Origin: Acanthamoeba lenticulata
Lineage: Eukaryota > Discosea > Longamoebia > Acanthamoebidae
Direction of reading: 5' to 3'
DNA length: 13,839 nucleotides
NCBI GenBank assembly: GCA_002179805.1
Contig: NAVB01002030.1
Coordinates: 1 to 13,839 of the forward strand
Each line of letters begins with the position of its first letter. Within the stretch, counting starts at the first letter, position 1. Below the pieces are notes generated by a model. The model was not told where the DNA came from and made no database searches. It worked only from the letters and a program-made list of their open reading frames with translations. A program made the position numbers and the translations under genes. Below are positions 1-6,665 of this stretch, one piece after another.

Positions 1-688
1 AGCCCAACACCCTCAATCTCCCTCTTCTCTGAGTGGAGCTGAGCGTGCGATGTGTGTGACGTGCGGCAGCAGCGCAGCAGCAACGCACGAGGTCGGCAGA
101 AACGGGCAGGACCGAGTGAAGGTGCCGCAGGAGGAGGTTCGTGTTCGTGTTCGAGCCCTCCCTGACCAGGGCCTCCTCCTTGGAAGTGGAGCGCCGGGGC
201 GGCGAGAGAAGAGTGGCGACAGTCCATTCGCCTTCGTCTGGTGGGGGTGTAATGGCCACCTGCGCGCGGAGGCGATAGCGACGCAAGTGGAGGGCAAGTC
301 CGGGCGCGGCGTGAGCATCGCACTCGACGAGGAAGCATTGCTGTTGGTCTTGGCTATCGGGCAGCCGGTACACAAGGGCGTCCGCCATGAGACGTCCCGC
401 AGGCGTGAGAAAGGCAGTGTAGCGTCCCTCCCCGCCGCCGCAACCCTGGGGGGCAGGAGCGAGGCTCAGCAGGTCATTCGTAGTGAGTCCCTGCAGGAAT
501 CGCGCGGCATCTCGCCCTCTCACCCCGACCACGGCGCGCCCCTTCACCTCGACCCAAAATCCACCACCAACGGGACTCTGGCGTCGCGTCACATGTGTTC
601 CTGTCACCGCTTCCGCCGTAACACCGCCGTGCAACCATCGAGCATATTTACCAACGTGGCAACGAGACCAAACCACACGCCCTTGCAT
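1..688 (-). CDS. IBA57: IBA57/YgfZ-family Fe-S cluster assembly factor, 3' end outside window
   Basis: The frame reads without a stop from an ATG at 688 to the left edge (229 codons). An in-frame TGA at 709-707 lies seven codons upstream, so this is the first possible Met. Residues 1-40 are rich in Arg/His/Val and poor in acids, like a mitochondrial presequence. Residues 58-73 (GRDAARFLQGLTTNDL), 90-99 (YTAFLTPAGR) and 133-144 (LHLRRYRLRAQV) match the folate-binding, GcvT-like N-terminal domain of IBA57. In known members this protein acts with ISCA proteins in late mitochondrial [4Fe-4S] maturation. The diagnostic KGC-type motif would lie further downstream, outside the window. From about residue 160 the reading becomes low-complexity (Arg, Thr, Cys/Ala runs) and may hide an intron or a lineage-specific insert. 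Family assignment is strong; the 3' structure is unknown. Confidence 0.86.
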   Translation of the reverse strand, partial: MQGRVVWSRCHVGKYARWLHGGVTAEAVTGTHVTRRQSPVGGGFWVEVKGRAVVGVRGRDAARFLQGLTTNDLLSLAPAPQGCGGGEGRYTAFLTPAGRLMADALVYRLPDSQDQQQCFLVECDAHAAPGLALHLRRYRLRAQVAITPPPDEGEWTVATLLSPPRRSTSKEEALVREGSNTNTNLLLRHLHSVLPVSADLVRCCCAAAARHTHRTLSSTQRRGRLRVLG

Positions 689-1046
689 ACACAACAATGG
701 AATGGCTCAACAACCAGTACCAGGAGGAAAAGCGTTCTTGCGCATTTTCCTCTCTCGCTGTTTTCTTCTCTTTTCCTTTCCAGGAGCCAAGAAGAAATTC
801 CGCATGACCAAGGGGGAGTGCGACGGAAACTCAAAACAGGAAGGCACTCAGGGCACGCCGATGCTTTTCCGCAGAACAGTCGCCCCAGTGGCGGCTGAAG
901 GCCGCAGGGTCTTGGCAGTGACGAGGCAATCTTCCCAGAAAGGGAGGGAGGGGGGCTTCGAAAGGAACCAGACACACGTGTTCCCTGGGTGCCCGGGCGT
1001 CCTGCCTACCACTCGTACGCCGTAGTCATCCAGCTCCCTGCCCCCC
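689..1046. promoter_or_regulatory. Divergent intergenic region between IBA57 and the four-exon gene
   Basis: About 360 bp separate two head-to-head starts, so both promoters should lie here. I see no TATA box. A CACGTG palindrome lies near 975-980. A pyrimidine tract ending in CAG near 781-783, and another just before 1052, look like 3' splice sites for the plus strand, so part of this region may be 5' UTR or a 5' UTR intron. Position and motifs are observed; function is inferred. Confidence 0.45.
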
Positions 1047-3053
1047 ATGCAGGGGCCACTTACGCCCTACAGCGATACCGGCGAGGGTCATCAGCCTTCT
1101 CCCTCCTCCTCCTCCTCTGCTACCTCTGGCAAGCCCGATGCTCGCCAGCGAGAGGCGGCAGTGGAGGGGCTCATCTCACTTTCTCAACTACCGCCTCTAC
1201 GCAAGCGCAAACTGCCCCTCTCGCCCTCGGCCTCAGACCGGCGCGCTGCTGCTGCTTCTGGTTCTACCGCTAGACGGGGCCCATTTGGGGGCGGTCGGAC
1301 GAGTCTACTACCGGCCTCGCGGGCTACGTCGACCCAACTCACTTCCTCCTCCTCTTTCGATCTTCCGGCTTCCTCCAGATGCGAGCCGCTTGCTGGTCCT
1401 TCTGTGCCTCCTCTTCCTCATGGCGCTCCGCCATTGCAACAGAAGCTGCTTCTGCCTCGGGCGAGGTCAACTATCGAAGGTGGACCCAGCAGGGCGGTCG
1501 GAGAATGCGCATTCAGCGGCTTGCCTCCTCCTCCCCTTGGCGGCCACCTTTCCTTTTCCCCCATTCTCAATCCCCGGCCAGCTGCCGTGGCGCCTTGCCT
1601 GTTGCCCTCTGCTGCTGCTGCTGCTGCTGCTTGTATGAGCCCCGCCGCGTCTTCGGGTGAAGAGGATCTCACGACCACAGCCGCTGCTGCCGGGGTCGAT
1701 ACAACAAAACGACCACCACCCCTGGAAGCGTCGAGCGTCCACTCAAGACCCGCGTCAGCCAGCAACAGCTTCTTCACCATTGCAGCCACCACCACCACCA
1801 CTGTCACGCCCGCTTCTGCAGCAGCAGCAGCAGCACTGCCCCCACCACCAACAACAGTAACAGTCATTCCGGCGAAGGGGTACCGTTGGCAATTGGCGCA
1901 TCATCCCGAAACGGAAGTAGAAGAAGAAGAAGAAGGAGGAGAAGAAGAAAAAGACAACGGCGAAGAGGAGGAGGAGGAAGAAGAGGCCCCGCGCCTCCAT
2001 TCGGCTGCAATGCAAATGGCTGACGCCAAAGCGACAACGTCGTCGTCATCATCATCAGCCGCAGCAGCGACAGCGGCAGCAAAATCCCCCCACCACCACC
2101 AGAACGGCAGAGGTGCGAGTCGCCTTTCAGTACAGACCCTGCTCGAGAGCTCCGGCGGTGAGGCCGAAGAACGAGAGCGGCAAGCTGTGGCGCGCTGCTT
2201 GGATCTAGGAGTGGAGCGCAATGTCGTGGAGGCTCTGTCCACGGCTGGCGTGTCGGCACAGCGCATTGTCGAGCTGATCGTGAGCGAGGACAAGCAGCAA
2301 CGTGAGGGCATCATTCGAGGAACTGGCCTCTCCAAGTACGTGCTAGGCTCCTAGGGGTGATTCTGTGCTTTACTCTCCATTCAAGCTAAGCTTTCACCTT
2401 TAAACAGGAATTACATCATGAAGCTGCAGCGCCGTGCCCTCCGTACCTCCGCCCACCTGCAACTTCCAGATCCTTTGGCGCACACCTTTAGCTCCGGTCT
2501 CGTTCTTCATGTGCTCTTTGATTCGCATGACCGGGCTCTCTTCATCAAGAAGGAACTTTGCCGCTTGCTAAACATGAAGGGCACCACCTTTTCCTATTGG
2601 AAGAAAAAGGCTGGAGTACATTCATCCCCTCTCTTTTCTCGTTTCGCCCCTCTTGTCTCGTACATAATCAGAATATGGACCTACTGACATTCCTTTGCCT
2701 GCTTCAGGTGGCTGACATAGACACTTCCCAAGACTTTCGCCTGATGGACAAGTGCCGCTCCATTTTTGGTGGGCGTTCGACCTACACTCTCTATTCAGCC
2801 GGCCAGATGCTGACAATACTCGAATGCATGCAGGTCTTTCACCTCCCACAAACTTAGATCTTATTGGCTCATTAGACTAATGAATTATTTGATTTTTTAG
2901 CGGTCACGACAAAAAAACTGCTTCACCCACGTTGTTGAGCTTACAACCCTCGTCACGGCCTACCACAGCCATTCTCCTCCTGTAGAACTACCTTCAGCCA
3001 CTACAGATACAACCCAAGCTGAAGCTGTGTTATCTTCGGCAACCCCACGGTAA
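1047..3053 (+). CDS. Four-exon gene, predicted 591-residue protein with ordered C-terminus, function unknown
   Basis: Exons are 1047-2335, 2408-2615, 2708-2833 and 2901-3053, joined by GT-AG introns (donors GTACGT, GTACAT, GTCTTT). Phases 2, 0, 0 give one 1776-nt frame ending in TAA. Residues 1-370 are low-complexity: Ser/Pro/Ala runs, an Ala run near 188-196, a Glu/Gly tract at about 290-315, Thr and Ser runs. REAAVEGLISLSQL near residue 35 could be a short linear motif. From about residue 375 composition becomes ordinary and helical; ARCLDLGVERNVVEALSTAG is loosely UBA-like. This ordered part spans all introns, which supports the model. I do not recognise the family. The start is uncertain: CAG at 1049-1051 follows a pyrimidine tract and could be a splice acceptor from an upstream exon. 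Retaining intron 3 would stop the protein at a TAG at 2855-2857. Confidence 0.68.
1609..1631 (+). repeat. CTG/GCT trinucleotide tract inside exon 1
   Basis: Seven CTG units read as an Ala run in the gene's frame. Similar in-frame trinucleotide tracts follow: ACC near 1789-1800, AGC near 1818-1834, GAA/GAG at 1915-1985 and TCG/TCA near 2038-2058. They are length-polymorphism candidates and explain the many spurious overlapping ORFs here. Confidence 0.85.
2336..2407 (+). other. Intron 1 of the four-exon gene
   Basis: It starts GTACGT and ends TTTAAACAG. Splicing joins AA to G, giving Lys and the junction LSKNYIMKLQ. Without splicing the frame stops at a TAG 15 nt after the donor. The split codon and the coherent protein on both sides support this junction. 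Confidence 0.75.
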
Positions 3054-3340
3054 CTCAACTTGTTGAATGTGGAAAAACAAAAAACAAAAATAAAAAAATA
3101 CCAAAACTGTCAAAAACCTCAAGAGTTAAACTCTTCAATGGATCAATCTTGATATTACATGCTGAAAAATGGGATGACTGAATCAGAGACTAGGCCTCGT
3201 TTTTTGCTGTCAAGTCGGAAAACGTACCGTTGACAAGGGCAGTTCTTCCAAGTACCCCCCTTCCCAAACACAAAAACTCGAGCAAAAAACGAGTAAACGC
3301 GAAACACACTCTTTTAAAATAGCAAAAAACGAGTTTCATG
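3054..3340. other. AT-rich intergenic DNA, no gene seen
   Basis: It holds the presumed 3' UTR of the upstream gene. The only structure I see is a short direct repeat, GCAAAAAACGAGT, at about 3282-3294 and 3322-3334. No frame has recognisable coding content. Confidence 0.6.
3089..3094 (+). promoter_or_regulatory. Candidate poly(A) signal AATAAA for the four-exon gene
   Basis: AATAAA lies 36 nt after the TAA, in an A-rich stretch (3071-3103). Position fits a polyadenylation signal, but the A-rich context makes a chance match likely. Confidence 0.35.
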
Positions 3341-3361
3341 TCTGTGTGTTGCGTGGTACAG

Positions 3362-3422
3362 CATGGATTATCACTACATCAACCAGAGCGAGTGCATGGA
3401 GATCGAGGGCGTGAGCGACGCC
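3362..3422 (+). pseudogene. Isolated myosin motor-domain exon fragment
   Basis: A plus-strand frame reads MDYHYINQSECMEIEGVSDA. This matches the YxYLNQ...C.xI.GVxDA segment of the myosin motor domain. A splice-acceptor-like sequence (GTGGTACAG) precedes it directly. Similarity ends at 3422, where repeat block A starts. The next expected residues of a myosin head (an EF or similar, then an Ala/Leu helix) are absent and no other myosin exon is visible. I read it as a captured or broken gene fragment. A lone exon of a gene otherwise lost is possible. The match is by recognition only. Confidence 0.6.
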
Positions 3423-3423
3423 A

Positions 3424-3704
3424 TTATTCAAGTCGTCCCATTTTGTACAAATCGTGCCGGCCGTTTTGACCAACCCCAAAACTCCAAGATCCACGCATAC
3501 CATCGTGACTAGCACCCAAAGGTGAACATCTTTTGTCCAGGCCACTTGTCTCTGGCATAGTACAGACGAGTTTTCCTCTCCGTTCTGAAGTAAACCATGT
3601 CCGATTAAAAGCTATCTAAAACCAGAAGGGGATCATGATGTGTCTTGCTTGCCGTTCTTATGTTTTGGAAGGGGGAGGGGGCGGCTCACACGATTTGTAA
3701 AAAA
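3424..3704 (+). repeat. Dispersed repeat block A, copy 1 (281 bp)
   Basis: It runs from TTATTCAAGTCGTCCCATTT to CACGATTTGTAAAAA. It matches 4571-4915 in the same orientation throughout, with scattered substitutions. It lacks a roughly 65-bp segment present in copy 2. Both copies are followed by sequence of the 9-base family. The minus strand of copy 1 has a short open frame containing TAGTICTKWDDLN; in copy 2 the equivalent frame has a stop, so coding is not conserved. No transposase or RT motif is seen. Confidence 0.85.
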
Positions 3705-3900
3705 CGGGAATAACAATTGCAATAATGGCAATAATCGCAATAATCGCGTTTGGCCCTGCGTTGTAAATGCGTTCGCAAGAAGATTGCAATCTTCTTGCGT
3801 TTACATCGCGTTTATTGCATTTACATCTCAGGCAAAACGCGTTTGTTGCGTTTCAGTTGCGTTTGCAACATTGCACTTCACACATGTAGTGGTGCTAAAA
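3705..3900 (+). repeat. Array of the 9-base family with a palindromic core
   Basis: Units such as GCAATAATC give way to inverted forms (GCGTTTATTGC) around a palindrome at 3774-3799. The stretch GCGTTTGGCCCTGCGTTGT at about 3746-3764 recurs inverted near 4347-4372, so this array and the right part of the element at 3987-4416 are arms of a larger inverted repeat. Confidence 0.75.
3774..3799. repeat. Perfect 26-bp palindrome
   Basis: CGCAAGAAGATTG is followed at once by its exact reverse complement CAATCTTCTTGCG, with no spacer. A degenerate version lies near 4303-4330. It could form a hairpin in RNA or a cruciform in DNA; no function can be assigned. Confidence 0.9.
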
Positions 3901-3936
3901 CAAACTTTTTATTGTCGTTTTTTTTGTTCCCATTTT

Positions 3937-3980
3937 CAAAAAAGACTGGAGGCGCAAGAAGGGGGAGGCAGGCGGGAGTC
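3937..3980 (-). repeat. 44-bp inverted repeat, left copy
   Basis: Its reverse complement (GACTCCCGCCTGCCTCCCCC and onward) matches 6064-6107 with one mismatch in 44. The two copies face each other across about 2.1 kb that contains block A copy 2 and most of the arrays. Confidence 0.85.
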
Positions 3981-3986
3981 TCTTTA

Positions 3987-4416
3987 GGAGATGGGTCCAC
4001 ACTTAGATAAACGCAATAAACGCAATAAACGCAATAATCGCACTAATTGCAAGTTGAACGCAATAGTTGCAAGTTGAACACAACAAACGCAATAATTGCA
4101 ATAAACGCAATAAACGCAAGCCAAAGGCAAGTGGAACGCAAGCTCAACGCAACAATCGCAACAATTGCAATAATCGCAATAATCGCGATAATCGCAACAA
4201 ACGCAAGGCAAACGCAAGTCGAACGCAAGTTGAACGCAATAAACGCAATAATCGCAATTTTTCTGGGAAAAAAACGCGATAAACGCAAAAGTCGCAATTT
4301 TCTTGCGAAAAAATTGCAATCTTCTTGCGAGATGAACGCGTTCACAACGCAGGGCCAAACGCGATTATTGCGATTATTGCGATTATTGCAATTATTGCGT
4401 TTTCCGACCCATGTCC
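3987..4416. repeat. MITE-like element 1 with GGAxATGGGTC ends and internal 9-base array
   Basis: The left end is GGAGATGGGTCC. The right end is the reverse complement of GGACATGGGTCGG, so 10 of the first 11 bases form a terminal inverted repeat. Inside, 4010-4290 is an array of units such as AAACGCAAT, AATCGCAAT and AAGTTGAACGCAA. Near 4255-4330 there are CGCAATTTTTCTG/GAAAAAAACGCGAT segments, after which the array inverts (GCGATTATTGCGATTATTGC). No transposase is encoded and I see no clear target-site duplication, so 'MITE-like' describes structure only. Confidence 0.65.
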
Positions 4417-4570
4417 TGAGCTTGCGTTCCACTTGCGTTCGGCTGCCCTCCCCCCTTGGTTTGCCCCCTTTTCCGCGTTTTTCACGGGCTGAACGCAGAA
4501 ATGGTGTGCAACTTGGCGTAATGTTTTATTGAGAGAACACACCTTCGGCGCGTGAGTCGTACAGCTAGGT
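4417..4570. other. Spacer between element 1 and block A copy 2
   Basis: It includes a few inverted-form units (CTTGCGTTCCACTTGCGTTC) and otherwise unremarkable sequence. No gene or known element is seen. Confidence 0.5.
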
Positions 4571-4915
4571 TTATTCAAGTCGTCCCATTTTTTACAAATC
4601 GTGCCGGCCGTTTGGACCTACCCCGAAACTCGAAGATTCACGCGTACCACCATGACCGGCATCCAAAGTTGAACATCTTTTGTCTGGGCATCACTTGTCT
4701 TTGGCATCGTACAGACGAGTTTTCCTGACAACAATGTCAAGAATGCACGCATTCCGATCATTGTTTAGCAGAAATCTCGCTTCGGCGTTGTCAGAAAGAG
4801 GTCATGCTCGATCAAAAGCTATCTAAAATAACAAGGGGATCATGATGGTATGTGTCTTGTTCGCCATTCTTATGTTTTGGAAGGGGGGAGGGGGGGCTGA
4901 CACGATTTGTAAAAA
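4571..4915 (+). repeat. Dispersed repeat block A, copy 2 (345 bp)
   Basis: This is a direct copy of 3424-3704, with the same boundaries and order. It carries an extra segment at about 4728-4798 containing GCACGCATTCCGATCATTGT. That extra segment recurs alone at 6111-6145, so it is a separate unit inserted into copy 2 or deleted from copy 1. Confidence 0.85.
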
Positions 4916-5005
4916 GTTGTGTTTGGTTTGCGTTTACATTGCAAGTGAAACACAATCATTGTGTTTGGATTGTGTTCATGTTGCAAGTGGGATGCGTTCA
5001 CATTG
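4916..5005 (+). repeat. Degenerate array following block A copy 2
   Basis: Repeats of TTGTGTTTG, TTGCGTTTACATTGCAAG and GTTCACATTGCAC resemble 3795-3885, which follows copy 1. Both end in CATTGCAC. This suggests that block A and the array travel as one composite unit. Confidence 0.55.
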
Positions 5006-5101
5006 CACAGCACTAGCTTGTAAACAAGGATGTTTATTCATCTGTACCACTCAGGCCCACCAGTTCATCTGATTGTTGTGATGGAAACAACCGTTTCCTT
5101 A

Positions 5102-5345
5102 AGACATGGGTCCGACTTGCAATAATCGCAATAATCGCAACAAACGCAAGCCAAACGCAAGTCGAATGCAATAAACGCAAGTTGAACGCAATAAACGCAA
5201 TAAACGCAATTTTTCTGTGAACAAATCGCAATAAACGCAATAATCGCACTTTTTCTGCGAAAAAAACTCGATAAACGCAATAATCGCAATTTTCTATTGC
5301 GATTATTGCAATTATTGCAATTATTGCGTTTTCCGACCCATGTCC
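5102..5345. repeat. MITE-like element 2 with GACATGGGTC terminal inverted repeats
   Basis: GACATGGGTCCGA starts at 5103. The right end reads TTCCGACCCATGTCC, so the 10-base core GACATGGGTC is exactly inverted. Inside are an array of 9-base units (5118-5290) and a short inverted array (5296-5333), in the same order as element 1 and with the same CGCAATTTTTCTG segments. CCTTA occurs at 5097-5101 and 5344-5348 and could be a target-site duplication, but it overlaps the right end. Element 2 is shorter than element 1 (244 against 430 bp). Confidence 0.7.
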
Positions 5346-5406
5346 TTATATGAGCCATTGTTTGTCGATTTCGTTTAGGTAGAGGTTCATAGTCATCTGA
5401 CTCAGA

Positions 5407-5640
5407 GGAGATGGGCCCAACCGGCCACAAACGCAATAAACGCAAAAAACGCATGCTGAACGCAACAAACGCGAGCTGAATGCAATAAACGCATGTTGAA
5501 CGCAACAAACGCGAGCTAAATGCAATAAACGCAAGTTGAATGCAATAAACGCAAGCTGAACGCAATAAACGCAACTCAAATGCAACAAACGCAAGTTGAA
5601 TGCAACTCAAACGCAATGAACGCAACTCAAACGCGACTTA
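5407..5640 (+). repeat. Third array of the 9-base family with one GGAGATGGG end
   Basis: It starts GGAGATGGGCCC, like element 1, and continues as units alternating AATAAACGC with AAGTTGAATGC or CATGTTGAACGC. This gives a longer period of about 21-24 bases. It decays near 5640 and I find no right-hand inverted end, so it may be a truncated relative of elements 1 and 2. Confidence 0.65.
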
Positions 5641-6063
5641 CACATTGCCAAACCCCCTGAATATGTCAACGCCCTCAGTGTCAACGCCTCCTCACCGCCA
5701 GCACTTCGATATGGACCTGTGCTTCTACCCCCCCAGCACTACAAAATGAACCAACGCGCCTCCCCCGCAAGCACTAATGCTTTAACGCCCCAGCACCAAC
5801 TTCGTACCAATTTACGCCTCTCTTGAGACCTTGGTCTTGCACTATGGCGGTAGCACCACAACACTCTTGTTAGTAAACACTACTGAAGATGCATGCCAAG
5901 ACAGAGCCCTGCCGGCTAGACACTGGCAGAAAGCTGTTTGTTCAACAGGAGCTTTGCGGGGGGGAGGGGTGCAAGCAGGCGCCAACTCCGCCATTTGTCT
6001 GTTCTACCACCACTTTGTTGGAACTCACAGTGTTGCCGCCTCGTTGCTTTCTCTTAAGAGAAA
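5641..6063. other. Intergenic DNA, no gene recognised
   Basis: The left part has loosely recurring AACGCC and CAGCAC words. No frame on either strand gives a recognisable protein, and the short ORFs lack consistent codon use. Confidence 0.5.
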
Positions 6064-6107
6064 GACTCCCACCTGCCTCCCCCTTCTTGCGCCTCCAGTC
6101 TTTTTTG
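6064..6107 (+). repeat. 44-bp inverted repeat, right copy
   Basis: It matches the reverse complement of 3937-3980 with a single A/G difference near position 8. It abuts the unit at 6111-6145, which also occurs inside block A copy 2. Confidence 0.85.
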
Positions 6108-6110
6108 TGT

Positions 6111-6145
6111 GCACGCATTCCGATCATTGTTTAGCGGAAAACTCG
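6111..6145 (+). repeat. 35-bp unit shared with block A copy 2
   Basis: GCACGCATTCCGATCATTGT followed by TTAGCGGAAAACTCGC matches about 4744-4779 with two or three differences. It marks the right limit of the repeat mosaic. Confidence 0.8.
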
Positions 6146-6149
6146 CATG

Positions 6150-6650
6150 AGCGGGATTGAGAAGGCTGTTTCCAACTCCATAACCAGGAGTGAAAAAATG
6201 TGCCCAACAAAGCTGTGGTTCATATCAAAGCCTTAATTATTGAGCTCATTAACATGTGGAGCAATATTATTGGTCATTCAACCATAACAATTCTTAAACA
6301 CATTAGTTGCCCAATTCAAAACCAAATTTCAAATAACTATGAACAAAAAAGATTGAGATTTCTTAACTATTTATTGACAACAAACAAGACAAAAAAATAG
6401 GTACTGAAAAAATCCTCCCCAAGGGCCAGGGTGGAAAGTAGCTTGTGTTTCCAATATTTTGCCATCTTTGCTGAATGGCCACAAAGGCGCCCAGCTTGTG
6501 TGGACCCAGGTGCAAAGCAATAAATGCCATTACTAGGCACCTCCATAAAAACTCTTTGCATTTTTTTTGGCTCCTTGGAAATGGGAGCAAAGAAATGACT
6601 GCCCTTCCGCAACAACAAAGGTGTACAGCAACAGGAAATGAGCAGACTTT
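6150..6650. other. AT-rich downstream flank, nothing recognised
   Basis: 6195-6405 is markedly AT-rich compared with its neighbours. 6410-6650 is ordinary. Short open frames exist on both strands but none has recognisable motifs. An organelle-derived insertion is conceivable for the AT-rich part, but I see no organelle gene in it. Confidence 0.45.
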
Positions 6651-6656
6651 TTTATT
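6651..6656 (-). promoter_or_regulatory. Candidate poly(A) signal of the PPR gene
   Basis: The minus strand reads AATAAA 10 nt after the TGA. This is close to the stop but usable if the 3' UTR is short. It is the nearest match downstream. Confidence 0.35.
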
Positions 6657-6665
6657 TATCGACCT

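Noticed and set aside
50..898. Plus-strand 282-codon ORF and an overlapping one at 483-1025
   Set aside because: The opposite strand codes a clear IBA57 N-terminus over 1-688. These frames have no recognisable motif and are shadows of it plus intergenic sequence.
604..975. Minus-strand 123-codon ORF overlapping the IBA57 start
   Set aside because: It is out of frame with IBA57, ends inside the presequence and is hydrophobic low-complexity. IBA57 has its own ATG after an in-frame stop.
3336..3545. Minus-strand 69-codon ORF over block A copy 1
   Set aside because: The equivalent frame in copy 2 has a stop, and half of it lies antisense to the myosin fragment.
4043..5625. ORFs of 120-186 codons on both strands in the array region
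   Set aside because: They are translations of the 9-base repeat and show only tripeptide periodicity. They are not proteins in any normal sense.
3705..5640. CRISPR-like array
   Set aside because: The unit is 9 bases without uniform repeats and unique spacers, and the genome is eukaryotic.
6195..6405. Organelle DNA insertion
   Set aside because: It is AT-rich, but I find no organelle gene, tRNA or rRNA in it. A search against organelle genomes would decide.
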